From: Swingsia samuiensis
GTDB taxonomy: Bacteria; Pseudomonadota; Alphaproteobacteria; Acetobacterales; Acetobacteraceae
DNA length: 64,000 bases
Reading direction: 5' to 3'
NCBI RefSeq assembly: GCF_006542355.1
Contig: NZ_CP038141.1
Coordinates: forward strand, 1,301,001 to 1,365,000
Shown: piece after piece, positions 54,141-63,625 of the stretch
How positions within the stretch are numbered: position 1 is the stretch's first letter
Layout of the letters: each line of letters opens with the position of its first letter
Translations under genes and position numbers: made by a program
Notes under the pieces: model-generated
Told to the model about the DNA's origin: nothing
The model's input: only the letters and a program-made list of their open reading frames with translations
Databases searched by the model: none

Positions 54141-55088
54141 TTATTCAGATACTTGATTTTCAACTAAGCGGGATGCGAGGTCTGTATTGCCCCCCACGAG
54201 GCCCTGAGCGTATTCTTGAGCGATAAATGGGCGTAAGTCTTCCGCTTGCTCACCGACACCGACAAGATGCACAGGTAATTTAAATTGCTCTGCAAGAGCT
54301 ACGACAATTCCTCCCCGTGCAGAGCCATCAAGCTTGGTTACAACAAGGCCGGTTACGTTAACAAGTTCACGGAAGACACGGACTTGTTCAATGGCGTTTT
54401 GGCCTGTCGTGGCGTCTAAAACCAACAAAACAGAATGTGGCGCTGTCGGGTCAAACTTCTGCATGACACGGATAATTTTGGCCAGCTCCTCCATGAGGGC
54501 GCCTTTATTATGCAGGCGACCAGCTGTGTCGATTAGGAGAAGGTCTGTCTTTTCTTCTGTAGCGCGTTTGAGGCCATCATAAGCTAAACCAGCAGCATCG
54601 GCGCCATGTTTTCCTGCAATGACAGGAACAGATGAGCGCTCTCCCCAGACTTGAAGCTGCTCAACGGCTGCGGCACGGAATGTATCGCCCGCAACGAGCA
54701 TGACCGATTTGCCTTCTTCGGAGTAGTGGCGCGCCATCTTACCAATGGTGGTTGTTTTTCCGACACCATTTACGCCTACGACCAGCACGACATGAGGTTT
54801 TTTGTCAGCCATTGGTTCAAAGGGAATTGCAACGGGAGCAAGAACACGCGCAATTTCTGCTGCGAGAGTTTCTCGTATTTCATTGCTCGTAACGTCTTTT
54901 CCAAAACGTGTGCTACGGAAGTTTTCAATTACCCGTTCTGCGATCGCTGGTCCCAGATCTGCAGCGATGAGCTCGTCTTCGAGCTCTTCCAGCGCAGCAT
55001 CATCGAGTTTGCGATGTGTGAATACCGATCCGAGTTTTGAACTTGATCGGGAAAGACCTTGTTTAAGTCGTGAAAAAAATCCAGCCAT
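54141..55088 (-). CDS. ftsY: Signal recognition particle receptor FtsY
   Basis: A 315-residue SRP receptor GTPase. It has the NG domain only: N-domain helices (about 1-95), G1 VVGVNGVGKTTTIGKMA, DTFRAAAVEQL, LIDTAGRLHNK, and TKLDGSARGG plus the C-terminal GVGEQAEDLRPF. The acidic A domain of E. coli FtsY is missing, which is common in alphaproteobacteria. It probably shares a transcript with mtaB and dapF. Confidence 0.96.
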   Translation of the reverse strand: MAGFFSRLKQGLSRSSSKLGSVFTHRKLDDAALEELEDELIAADLGPAIAERVIENFRSTRFGKDVTSNEIRETLAAEIARVLAPVAIPFEPMADKKPHVVLVVGVNGVGKTTTIGKMARHYSEEGKSVMLVAGDTFRAAAVEQLQVWGERSSVPVIAGKHGADAAGLAYDGLKRATEEKTDLLLIDTAGRLHNKGALMEELAKIIRVMQKFDPTAPHSVLLVLDATTGQNAIEQVRVFRELVNVTGLVVTKLDGSARGGIVVALAEQFKLPVHLVGVGEQAEDLRPFIAQEYAQGLVGGNTDLASRLVENQVSE

Positions 55089-55179
55089 ATAAGGGAGTTC
55101 GGTCAGCTTTGCATGAACGTCAAGTGCTTATGGTCGATTCCAGTCCTAAAACATCATATTTTGTATAAAAAAGGATGAA

Positions 55180-56382
55180 TTAAGGGACGGGAGTGCCAAT
55201 GAGGTAAGCGGGAGTGACCTCTTCCACTTGGACTGGAATGATTTGACCGCGTTCTAATGGAGAGGATGATTTTAAATGGACCTCTGCAAACTCTTCAGAA
55301 TGGCCTCGTTCTGCTTTTTCAATAAGAACATCAATGGTCTTGTGAGCGAAACGTTTCAAGAAAGAGATGCGATTTTGTTCACCAACCTCTCGTAGTTGTG
55401 CTGCACGGGATTGGCGCAGATGGTTGGGAACTGAAGGCATACGAACGGCGGGCGTTCCAGGGCGCTCACTGTATGGAAAAACATGCAGGAATGGGATGGC
55501 TTGTTCTTGTAAGAAGATGAATGTCTCGTGGAAAAGCTCATCCGTCTCTGTTGGAAAACCCGCAATCACATCTGCCCCAATGCCGATATTCGGGCGCATA
55601 GATCGGACATGTTTTAGCATAATATCAACGTCATGGGTGTTGTGACGTCTTTTCATGCGCTTGAGAATAAGATCAGACCCTGCCTGAAGGGAAAGATGCA
55701 GGTGCGGCATGAAGCGGGGCTCATTCTCAAGGAGCCACCATAGGTCTTTATCACCAGTTTCTGGGTGAAGAATAATGGGATCTATTGAGGAGAGGCGTAA
55801 ACGTTTGATATCGGGGATTTGCTGGAGAAGAGTACGGCATAATTGGCCAATCTGGCTATTATCTTCTCCCTGCCATGAGGCAATGTCGACGCCCGTTAGA
55901 ACGATTTCTTGGTGGCCAGAATCAGCGAGGTTTCGGGCGCGTTCAAGCGCTGTGTCGATGGGAGTAGAAGAAGCGTTCCCTCGTCCATAAGGGATAATGC
56001 AGAAAGTACACCGATGGTCACAGCCTTGTTGGACTTGAAGAAGCGCTCTGGCGTGCCGGGATGGAGGCGGTGTTGGGGTAGAGTTGCCCCATGTGGAGGG
56101 GTTAAGTTTCTCTGCATTCGGAACAACACGAACAACCCCGGGGAGTGCTTCCCAACGTGAGGCATTCAGTTCGGAGGCGCACCCTGTTACAATAATTTTG
56201 GCATCAGGGTTTTCACGATGGGCACGTCGAATGGCTTGGCGCGCTTGGCGTTCAGCCGCCGTGGTGACAGCGCATGTATTAACGATAATGGTATCATCTT
56301 GACCTTTGGCATAATGAGCCATACCATCGCTCTCATGAGCGTTTAATCGGCAGCCGAATGTCAGGACAGGTGGGGATTTCAA
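55180..56382 (-). CDS. mtaB: tRNA t6A37 methylthiotransferase MtaB
   Basis: A 400-residue radical-SAM enzyme that adds a methylthio group to t6A37. Three N-terminal cysteines for the auxiliary cluster (FGCRLN, VNTCAVT, VTGCAS) and the radical SAM motif CDHRCTFCIIPYGRG are present, with a C-terminal TRAM-like part. The start is a TTG at 56382 with GGAGAG five to six bases upstream; it overlaps the dapF stop as TTGA. A longer frame to 56448 would lie inside dapF. Confidence 0.9.
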   Translation of the reverse strand: MKSPPVLTFGCRLNAHESDGMAHYAKGQDDTIIVNTCAVTTAAERQARQAIRRAHRENPDAKIIVTGCASELNASRWEALPGVVRVVPNAEKLNPSTWGNSTPTPPPSRHARALLQVQQGCDHRCTFCIIPYGRGNASSTPIDTALERARNLADSGHQEIVLTGVDIASWQGEDNSQIGQLCRTLLQQIPDIKRLRLSSIDPIILHPETGDKDLWWLLENEPRFMPHLHLSLQAGSDLILKRMKRRHNTHDVDIMLKHVRSMRPNIGIGADVIAGFPTETDELFHETFIFLQEQAIPFLHVFPYSERPGTPAVRMPSVPNHLRQSRAAQLREVGEQNRISFLKRFAHKTIDVLIEKAERGHSEEFAEVHLKSSSPLERGQIIPVQVEEVTPAYLIGTPVP

Positions 56383-57164
56383 GCGAACTCTCCGTGGAAT
56401 ACTAAGGTAGCAGGGCCTGTCATGAGCACTGTTCCATCTTCTTGCCATGTAATGCTGAGGTCGCCGCCATCCATGGTAACGCGGCAGGTTTTCTCGGTCA
56501 GGTTACGGCGAGATGCATTTACGACGGCAGCACAAGCGCCTGAACCGCATGCTAATGTTAAGCCTGCGCCACGCTCCCACACACGTAATCTCATATGATT
56601 GGGGGAGAGGATTTGCGCAAAACCAATATTAGCCCGTTCAGGGAATAAGGGAGCGTTTTCTAAAGAAGGACCAAGTTCTTCTGCCTGAGAAACATCACCA
56701 AATAACGTGGCATGTGGGTTTCCCATTGAGCAGGCAGCAGCATCGTGTAGGGGAAGGTGCAGGGTGTCATGCGCTTCAGATAAAGGGACGGACTGCCAGT
56801 CAAGATGGGGTTTGCCCATATTTACGGTGAAAAGATCATCTTGTTGATAGGTTGGGAGTAATCCGTTTTGTGTTTGTAGAACCGGGTTATTCCCAACAAA
56901 TTTGGCAACGCACCGTGACGCATTCCCACAAGCCCCCGCTTCTGACCCATCTGCATTGAAAAAACGGACAAGGACGTCTGCTTTTGGGTTGGTTGGAGCG
57001 GAAAGTGTAACAAACTGATCGCAGCCTATCCCGTGATGCCGGTCAGACATGGTACGAATGGTATTGGTATCCAGCGGGTATTCTCTTTCTCGGGTATCGA
57101 CGATGATAAAGTCGTTTCCAAGGCCGTGCATTTTTGTAAAAGGAATAGTCATGGCTTGTGTCAT
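56379..57164 (-). CDS. dapF: Diaminopimelate epimerase DapF
   Basis: A 261-residue two-base epimerase of lysine and peptidoglycan synthesis. The two catalytic cysteines sit in ACGNASRCVA and LACGSGACA, and MHGLGNDFIIVD opens the fold. The ATG at 57164 has AGGATG eight bases upstream and is preferred to one at 57188. It is coupled to mtaB through a TTGA overlap. Confidence 0.95.
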   Translation of the reverse strand: MTQAMTIPFTKMHGLGNDFIIVDTREREYPLDTNTIRTMSDRHHGIGCDQFVTLSAPTNPKADVLVRFFNADGSEAGACGNASRCVAKFVGNNPVLQTQNGLLPTYQQDDLFTVNMGKPHLDWQSVPLSEAHDTLHLPLHDAAACSMGNPHATLFGDVSQAEELGPSLENAPLFPERANIGFAQILSPNHMRLRVWERGAGLTLACGSGACAAVVNASRRNLTEKTCRVTMDGGDLSITWQEDGTVLMTGPATLVFHGEFA

Positions 57165-57235
57165 AAAACATCCTGAGGGTTGACGCACGAAGAACCTGTG
57201 CTCATTTCGATAATTATCATTAGTAAGGAAGAAAT

Positions 57236-57886
57236 ATGAGCGAAGCAGAACACATAGACGGATTTCATGAAGCGGCTTTTACGCGAGCCAATAATGAAGC
57301 AGACACACTTTTCTATGCAGATCGTATGCCTGATTCGTTGATGGATATAGGAGCGCAAACCGCTGTTAAAGCATTATATCAAACATCTTTGCCTGTCGGT
57401 GGAGTGGTTTTGGATTTGATGGCCGGGTCTTTAAGCCATTACCCAGAAGAAGCAAAGTTTGAAAAGACCATAGGTTTAGGTGTCTCCAATGCAGCTTTGG
57501 ATGCGAATCCAATTTTCACAGAGCGCGTTGTTCAGGATTTAAATAAGGATTCGAAACTCCCTTTTAAAGATACATCTATTGATGCCATCACGTTATGCGA
57601 TGGGCTTGCATATTTGACACAGCCGCTGACTGTTCTTGAAGAAGTATTTCGGGTTTTAAAAGAAGGTTCGCCTGTTATTGTCACGTTTTCTGATCAGTTT
57701 TTCCCTCAAAAAGCGGTCGCTCTCTGGCAAGCATTAGAGCCGGATGAACGTAGCCGATTAGTGAGTATTTTATTGAATAGAGCGGGCTTTGGAGAGCTGG
57801 ATACGGGAGAGGTTGTCCCACCAGAAGATTTAACGGGCTGGAAAGATACGGTTCATGCTGTTATAGGACGTAAACCTAGAGCGTAA
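57236..57886 (+). CDS. Class I SAM-dependent methyltransferase-like protein
   Basis: A 216-residue protein with a Methyltransferase_11 pattern: VVLDLMAGSLSHYP (motif I, the usual GxGxG being AGS), the DLNKDSKLPFKDTSIDAITLCDGLAYL segment (motifs II and IV), and LEEVFRVLKEGSPVIVTFS. The substrate is unknown; a role in quinone or small-molecule methylation is only possible. It has AGGAAG before the ATG and is divergent from dapF. Confidence 0.75.
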   Translation: MSEAEHIDGFHEAAFTRANNEADTLFYADRMPDSLMDIGAQTAVKALYQTSLPVGGVVLDLMAGSLSHYPEEAKFEKTIGLGVSNAALDANPIFTERVVQDLNKDSKLPFKDTSIDAITLCDGLAYLTQPLTVLEEVFRVLKEGSPVIVTFSDQFFPQKAVALWQALEPDERSRLVSILLNRAGFGELDTGEVVPPEDLTGWKDTVHAVIGRKPRA

Positions 57887-58009
57887 ATGAACTTCTTTGT
57901 TAAGAGCTCGTGTGTTGCTCTGGTATTTTCATACATAATTCTTTATGTAACGTAATCTTTGCCGCCGTATTATATCGTCGGCGTGACGTTTGCCGAGTGT
58001 TCATTCTAT

Positions 58010-59830
58010 ATGCCTTTTCCTGATACTCATCCTGCTCTTCAACGCGCATTGGTTGCGCGTGGTTATGAACAGCCAACACCTGTACAAGAAGCTGTTTTAA
58101 AACCGGGGTTGGATGAGCGTGATCTTTTAGTTTCTGCTCAAACAGGCTCTGGGAAAACCGTAGCTTTTGGTTTGGCCATGGCAGGAACATTGTTAGGTTC
58201 TGCCGATCGTTTACCTCCTCCTTCCAAACCGATGGCTTTGGTTATTGCTCCAACACGTGAACTGGCTCTTCAGGTTCAGTCAGAGTTGGAATGGCTTTAC
58301 GCGGATGCAGGTGCGCGCATAGCAAGTTGCATTGGTGGTACAGATGCCCGCCGGGAAGCGCGTGCTTTAGAGCGCGGCGTTCATCTTGTTGTTGGTACGC
58401 CAGGACGTCTTTGTGACCATCTTTCCCGGGGTGCGTTAGACTTATCTGATGTGCGTTGTGTTGTGCTTGATGAAGCCGATGAAATGCTTGATATGGGCTT
58501 TCGCGATGAGTTGGAGCAGCTTTTAGATGCCGCTCCAGATGGTCGTCGTACTCTATTATTCTCAGCAACGATTGCGCGTGAAATTGCTTCATTAGCAAAG
58601 CGTTATCAAAAAGATGCTGTGCGGATTGATACCGTTTCGGGCAGTAAACAACATTCTGATATTAGCTATCGGTGTGTGATTACCGCTCCGCATGAAGTGG
58701 AGCGTTCTTTGGTGAATGTGCTGAGATATTACGAAAGCCCAACAGCGATGGTCTTTTGTAATACCCGCATGATGGTTGGGCAAGTTCAGGCTGCTTTGAT
58801 TGAGAAGGGCTTTGCATCTGTCGCTATTTCAGGTGAAATGGGGCAGAATGAGCGCTCTCGGGCTATTGAAAGCTTGCGCTCCGGTCAAGCACGCGTTTGT
58901 GTGGCGACCGATGTTGCGGCACGAGGAATTGACGTTCCTGCGTTATCTCTTGTGGTTCATGCTAGCATTCCTACCGGTGCAGAAACATTATTGCATCGTT
59001 CAGGGCGAACAGGACGCGCCGGCCGTAAAGGAACGAGCGTGCTGATGGTTCCTGTTAATCAACGCCGCCGGGCTGAACGCTTGCTGTCTTTTGCGAAAGT
59101 AAAGGCTGAGTGGGAGTCTGTTCCGACGGCGGAAATGATTGCAAAACAAGATAATCAACGTCTTTTGGAAGATACGAACTTGTTAGAAGGAACGTCCGAT
59201 GGCGTTTCAGATGAGTTAGTAACGAAGCTGACAGAAACATACGATAGCAAAGCTCTTGCCGCGGCTTTGGTGGGTATGTATCGCTCTCGCTTGCCAAAGG
59301 TTGAAAATCTGCGGGCTATGTCGTTGGATGCGCCAGCGCGTAAGAATGAGCGTGGTGAGCGAGGAGAACGCGGCGAGCGCCGTGAACGTCGTCCACGTGA
59401 AGAAAATAACCTTTCGGGGCAGTGGTTCAAGTTATCTGTCGGCCGGTCGCAAAAGGCGGATCCGAAATGGCTCGTTCCCTTGATTTGCCGTTTGGGCGCT
59501 GTTCAAAAGCGTGAAATTGGTAGCATCCGCATTGATCAAGACCAAAGCTATTTCCAGATAGCGGATGAGAGTGTTGATCGTTTTAAATCGAGTATTGCAG
59601 GAGCGGATTCAGATGAAGTGAAAATTGAGACTTCATCAGCTCCACAAGGCGAGAGTTATGGTGCTCGTGGCCGTAACCCAGGTGAGGGACGTCGTTCTAA
59701 CCGGGGTGGTGGTGGCCCAAGAGGCGGTGGATATAAAGGCCGCGGGGGTTCGGGCTTTAGTCGCAGCAAAGGCGGTAGTGGGGGCGGCGCGACAGGTGAG
59801 CGCTCCACACGGAAACGTCGCTCTTCATAA
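58010..59830 (+). CDS. DEAD-box RNA helicase (CsdA/DeaD-type)
   Basis: A 606-residue RNA helicase. Motifs: Q-motif near YEQPTPVQEAVL, I SAQTGSGKT, II VLDEADEML, III SAT, and VI HRSGRTGRAGR. A DbpA-like RNA-binding domain (about 465-540) follows, and the C-terminus is Arg/Gly-rich (GGGGPRGGGYKGRGG). An RGERGERGERRERR stretch lies before the DbpA domain. The ATG at 58010 is used; an in-frame TTG at 57959 adds a segment unlike helicases. Such enzymes unwind rRNA and mRNA, often in the cold. Confidence 0.92.
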   Translation: MPFPDTHPALQRALVARGYEQPTPVQEAVLKPGLDERDLLVSAQTGSGKTVAFGLAMAGTLLGSADRLPPPSKPMALVIAPTRELALQVQSELEWLYADAGARIASCIGGTDARREARALERGVHLVVGTPGRLCDHLSRGALDLSDVRCVVLDEADEMLDMGFRDELEQLLDAAPDGRRTLLFSATIAREIASLAKRYQKDAVRIDTVSGSKQHSDISYRCVITAPHEVERSLVNVLRYYESPTAMVFCNTRMMVGQVQAALIEKGFASVAISGEMGQNERSRAIESLRSGQARVCVATDVAARGIDVPALSLVVHASIPTGAETLLHRSGRTGRAGRKGTSVLMVPVNQRRRAERLLSFAKVKAEWESVPTAEMIAKQDNQRLLEDTNLLEGTSDGVSDELVTKLTETYDSKALAAALVGMYRSRLPKVENLRAMSLDAPARKNERGERGERGERRERRPREENNLSGQWFKLSVGRSQKADPKWLVPLICRLGAVQKREIGSIRIDQDQSYFQIADESVDRFKSSIAGADSDEVKIETSSAPQGESYGARGRNPGEGRRSNRGGGGPRGGGYKGRGGSGFSRSKGGSGGGATGERSTRKRRSS

Positions 59831-59859
59831 GATCGCCTAGCGATAAAAAATAAGAAAAA

Positions 59860-59888
59860 GCCGTCAGGAGTTACTGACGGCTTTTTTT
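59860..59888. terminator. Bidirectional terminator between helicase and ppk2
   Basis: GCCGTCAG (59860-59867) pairs with CTGACGGC (59874-59881), followed by seven T; an A-run precedes it for the minus strand. It contains the stop codon of the ppk2 gene, so the terminator lies in the last codons of that convergent gene. Confidence 0.88.
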
Positions 59889-60787
59889 GTAGCATTTGTT
59901 TTTTCTTGGCTTTTAGCTTTTCCTTGAGAAAGAAGTTGCGCCTTAGCGTGTGTTAACTCTTTTGAAAGTTTGGTTTCTGGAGGTGATAAGTGGAGAGCTT
60001 CGAGCTTTTCTAAAAGAGCCTCTGCCGTGATAAGGCGAGCAAGCCATTTATGATTGGCGGGCACAACATACCATGGGGCTTCTTCTGTCGAAGTAGCTTG
60101 AATGGCATTTTCATATGCAGACTGGTAGCTCTCCCAGTAGGAGCGTTCTGCTAAATCAGAAGAAGAAAATTTCCATCTTTTTTCAGGCTGATCTAGTCTT
60201 TTGAGTAGTCGTTTTTTTTGCTCATCTTTAGAAATATTCAAAAATATTTTTATAATATGTATGTTTTGATGAGAAAGATATGCTTCAAAATTTTTAAGAT
60301 CAGTGAGGCGTTTCTGCCAAAAATGTGGGGTGTCAGGGTTTAGATTTCGGGCACGCATAATGTCTGGATGAACACGTGTGACGAGAACATCTTCATAGTG
60401 GCTCCGATTAAATATTGTGATTTCTCCGTATGCAGGCAGGGCAAGGTGGATACGCCATAAATCATCCCTTTTAGCTTCTGGACCAGCAGGCGTCTTAAAA
60501 GAGACAACATGTAATCCTTGGGGGTTAAGCCCAGAAAAAGCGTGTCGAATAGCACCATCTTTGCCGGAGGTATCCATACCTTGCAAAACGATCAGAATGC
60601 CTTGGGAAGCATGGGCGGCTAATTTTTCTTGTAGGACTGTAAGCTTTTCAATGCAGTCGCGAAGGCGTTTTTTCGCTGTATGGTGAGTGTAGCCCAGTTT
60701 TTCGTTGGGATCGAAATGGGAAAGGGAGAATTTTGAACCATCTGTAATTTTAAGGTGTGATGGAATGCTATATTTTTGTTTGGACAT
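59864..60787 (-). CDS. ppk2: Polyphosphate kinase 2 family protein
   Basis: A 307-residue PPK2-type enzyme that phosphorylates nucleotides from polyphosphate. Walker A is GMDTSGKDGAI, followed by the lid and Walker B region NRSHYEDVLVTRVHP and a DLAERSYWESYQSAYENAI segment. The C-terminal 40 residues are lysine-rich. The single-domain length matches class I/III PPK2. Whether it prefers NDP or NMP cannot be read. Confidence 0.88.
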   Translation of the reverse strand: MSKQKYSIPSHLKITDGSKFSLSHFDPNEKLGYTHHTAKKRLRDCIEKLTVLQEKLAAHASQGILIVLQGMDTSGKDGAIRHAFSGLNPQGLHVVSFKTPAGPEAKRDDLWRIHLALPAYGEITIFNRSHYEDVLVTRVHPDIMRARNLNPDTPHFWQKRLTDLKNFEAYLSHQNIHIIKIFLNISKDEQKKRLLKRLDQPEKRWKFSSSDLAERSYWESYQSAYENAIQATSTEEAPWYVVPANHKWLARLITAEALLEKLEALHLSPPETKLSKELTHAKAQLLSQGKAKSQEKTNATKKAVSNS

Positions 60788-60913
60788 TGTTATTATCCAA
60801 TATTAGTAATAAAGGCTTATTAATTCTGAAGCATTTTTTATGTCATTAATATTCAACTTGCAGTGATATTTTTGGCGTTTACTCAAGTGAAGAGAGTAAA
60901 CGCGTTAAATGAA

Positions 60914-61666
60914 TTATGTATTCCGCACAACAGAGAGGCCGGCGGAGGCTTGGCAAACGGGCATAATTTCGATTTTATTAACATTCATGTGAGGCGGAAG
61001 TTTGATAAGCCAAGAAATGGTTTCTGCAATATCCTCTGGTGATAAAGGGGTGGTATCTTTGTAGACGTCCGCAGCTTTTGTATCGTCTTTGAGGCGTACG
61101 TTACTGAATTCGCTTCCCCCAACGAGGCCGGGTGCGATATCAGTCACGCGAATTTGGGTGCCGAGAAGGTCTGTTCGTAGGTTTTGGCTAAACTGGCGGA
61201 CGAAAGCTTTTGTTGCGCCGTATACATTTCCCCCTCGATATGGGTAAGTTCCAGCAGTGCTGCCGAGGGTAATGATATAGCCTGAATTGCGTTTGACCAT
61301 TTGAGGTAGTAGAGCGTGTGTAATTTCAACTAAACCAGAAATATTTGTTGAAATCATTGTTTGCCAATCATCAGGGTTAGAATCCTGCGCGGGATCTAAT
61401 CCAAGCGCTAGGCCTGCATTGTTAATGAGGACATCAATATTTTGCCATGCTGGGGGCAGGCTCTGGGGGAGAGCGCGTAACGCTTTAATATCTGTCATAT
61501 CAAGCGTTAAAGGATAAAGATTTTTGCCGAGTTCTTTTTCAAGTTCTTTAAGACGGTCTGTCCGGCGCCCAGTTGCAATGACGCGGTGGCCTTCCTGAAT
61601 AAGGCGAATGGCGGCGGTGCGTCCAAAGCCTGCGGTTGCACCTGTAATAAGAATGGTGAGAGACAT
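60914..61666 (-). CDS. Short-chain dehydrogenase/reductase (YdfG-like)
   Basis: A 250-residue NADP-type SDR. The cofactor motif is TGATAGFG, then VLINNAGLALG, and the catalytic residues lie in ITLGSTAGTYPYRGGNVYGATKAF (Ser, Tyr and Lys). The phrase ENIAETISWL-like EDIAETISWLI resembles YdfG/3-hydroxy acid dehydrogenases. The ATG at 61666 has GGAGA six bases upstream and is preferred to TTG 61678. Substrate unknown. Confidence 0.9.
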   Translation of the reverse strand: MSLTILITGATAGFGRTAAIRLIQEGHRVIATGRRTDRLKELEKELGKNLYPLTLDMTDIKALRALPQSLPPAWQNIDVLINNAGLALGLDPAQDSNPDDWQTMISTNISGLVEITHALLPQMVKRNSGYIITLGSTAGTYPYRGGNVYGATKAFVRQFSQNLRTDLLGTQIRVTDIAPGLVGGSEFSNVRLKDDTKAADVYKDTTPLSPEDIAETISWLIKLPPHMNVNKIEIMPVCQASAGLSVVRNT

Positions 61667-61733
61667 TATGATCTCCAAGAAAATGTAAAAGAGATACTTG
61701 CAATAAGACTATAGATACACCCATCATATCCTT

Positions 61734-62318
61734 ATGAAGAAAGCACTTATTAATCAAAATGATAATTTGACGGGTCGGTTGTTAATTGCAGCGCCTCTTT
61801 TGGGGGGAACCGAGTTTGAGCAAAGCCTTATTTATATTTGCGCTCATTCTCCCCATGAGGGAGCGATGGGCTTGGTTGTTAATAAAAGTCTTTCTCACCC
61901 AAAGATCAATGAAATTTTTAGTCAGTTAGATATTACGCCTAATCCACCTCAGCGGGATATTCCTCTTTATGTGGGAGGCCCAGTCGAGCCTTCCCGTGGT
62001 TTTGTCCTGCACACATCGGATTGGGAAGGTGAGAATGGATTAAAGATTAATAACCAAGTTATTCTTACGGCAGGGTTGGATGTTCTAAAGGAAGTCGCTG
62101 TCGGTAAAGGGCCTCAACATGCGATTATGGCATTGGGGCATGCTTCTTGGGGACCCGGTCAATTGGAAGACGAGATTTTTAAAGGGAATTCATGGCTTGT
62201 TGCGCCTTTTGATCAGGATATTATGTTTAGTCGATTATATGAAGAAAAATGGTTGAAAGCTTTGCGTTCAATTGATGTTGATCCTCTCTATTTATCTTCG
62301 GTGAGTGGAGAGGCTTAA
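61734..62318 (+). CDS. UPF0301/YqgE (AlgH) family protein
   Basis: A 194-residue protein of the YqgE/AlgH family of unknown function. The signatures GRLLIAAPLLGGTEFEQSLIYIC, GAMGLVVNKSL, VGGPVEPSRGFVLH and GHASWGPGQLEDEI are all present. The start is ATG at 61734, 67 bases from the divergent SDR gene. No transmembrane helix is seen. Confidence 0.93.
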   Translation: MKKALINQNDNLTGRLLIAAPLLGGTEFEQSLIYICAHSPHEGAMGLVVNKSLSHPKINEIFSQLDITPNPPQRDIPLYVGGPVEPSRGFVLHTSDWEGENGLKINNQVILTAGLDVLKEVAVGKGPQHAIMALGHASWGPGQLEDEIFKGNSWLVAPFDQDIMFSRLYEEKWLKALRSIDVDPLYLSSVSGEA

Positions 62319-62448
62319 GTTCGATTATGAGAGTTTATTACGTTTATTTGCTCTCACATTGTTGGGAGGTGCTCTTCCCAACATAGGTCAGATTTTGTTT
62401 TGTGTTTACGTGCTTTGTGCAGAGTGATCACGGCAGGATTTAAGATTT

Positions 62449-63528
62449 ATGCAATATCGTCAGCTCGGCCATTCAGGTCTGAAGATTTCCGCTTTAAATT
62501 TTGGTTCCGTTACGTTTGGCGGGAAGGGCGGTTTTGCTGCAACGGGTAATGTCGGTGTTAAAGAAGCGACTCGGATGTGTGATATTTGTATCGAACATGG
62601 CGTGAATATGTTCGATACTGCCGATGCATATTCTGGTGGTGAAGCAGAAGAAATTCTTGGTGAAGTTTTAAAAGAGAAAAGCAAAGAGTTATTAGTAACC
62701 AGTAAGGTTCGCTTTGCTACAGGGAAAGGGCCTAATGAAGAAGGGCTATCTCGCCATCATATTTTAAATGCCTGCGAGCAAAGCTTAAAGAGATTAAGAA
62801 GAGATCATATTGATCTATATTATTTGCATGAATGGGATGGGTTAACGCCTGTTCAGGAAATGCTTGAGGCCTTACAGACCTTAAGAAATCAAGGCAAAAT
62901 ACGATATGCAGGGGTTTCAAATTTTTCTGCATGGCATAGCATGAAGCTTTTATCTAAAGCAGAGCAAAAGAGTTTAATTGCACCTGTCTGTCAGCAAATT
63001 TATTATTCTCTGGAAGCCCGTGATGCCGAGTATGAACTATTACCAATGGCAGTTGATCAGGGAATGGGAACTCAAGTTTGGGGGCCTCTAGCTTCTGGCT
63101 TGTTGACGGGAAAATTTCGCAGAGGACGGTCTGCTCCAGAAGACACGCGTAGGATTGCGGGTTGGAGCGAGCCAGAAGTGAGAAATATAGAAAAACTATA
63201 TGACACAATAGAGGTTCTGGTGCAGGTGGCTGAAGAGCATGGGGTCTCTCCTGCGCGTGTTGCCTTAGCTTGGACCTTGCAACGGCCAGGGATTACTTCT
63301 TTGGTTTTGGGCGCACGCAAAGAAAGTCAACTTATTGATAATTTGGAAGCGATTTCCTTGCACTTGAATCAGGCTCAAGTTGCGCGTTTGAACGAAGTAA
63401 GTGCCCCGGATTTAATTTATCCTTACTGGCATCAAAATCGATCCGCTTACGAACGGCTTTCGGAAGCAGATAAGGTTCTTCATGAACCTGCAAAACGTTT
63501 GCGCGTTAGACTTGAAAAGGGAAAATAA
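62449..63528 (+). CDS. Aldo-keto reductase
   Basis: A 359-residue NADPH-linked oxidoreductase of the AKR superfamily. Catalytic residues are Asp in FDTADAYSGG (with Tyr), Lys in VTSKVRFAT and His in YYLHEWDG. The barrel runs on through VCQQIYYSLEAR and ends in the cofactor-binding GARKESQLIDNLEA. The length and LHxWD signature put it in the YajO/AKR11-13-like group. It is a single gene. Confidence 0.92.
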   Translation: MQYRQLGHSGLKISALNFGSVTFGGKGGFAATGNVGVKEATRMCDICIEHGVNMFDTADAYSGGEAEEILGEVLKEKSKELLVTSKVRFATGKGPNEEGLSRHHILNACEQSLKRLRRDHIDLYYLHEWDGLTPVQEMLEALQTLRNQGKIRYAGVSNFSAWHSMKLLSKAEQKSLIAPVCQQIYYSLEARDAEYELLPMAVDQGMGTQVWGPLASGLLTGKFRRGRSAPEDTRRIAGWSEPEVRNIEKLYDTIEVLVQVAEEHGVSPARVALAWTLQRPGITSLVLGARKESQLIDNLEAISLHLNQAQVARLNEVSAPDLIYPYWHQNRSAYERLSEADKVLHEPAKRLRVRLEKGK

Positions 63529-63625
63529 GTGCCTAAATATTAGGCATGAGCCGTTGCCTCTTTAGGGACGGTTGGAACATGTAAAACATGAGGTACTGCC
63601 AAAAAGGGGTATCGAGAGGGTTATT

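Noticed and set aside
56383..56448. Longer N-terminus for MtaB
   Set aside because: It lies entirely inside dapF, and a TTG with a good GGAGAG site sits exactly at the dapF stop.
59656..59895. A proline-rich minus-strand protein opposite the helicase tail
   Set aside because: It is the antisense of the Gly/Arg-rich codons of the helicase C-terminus and has no ribosome site.
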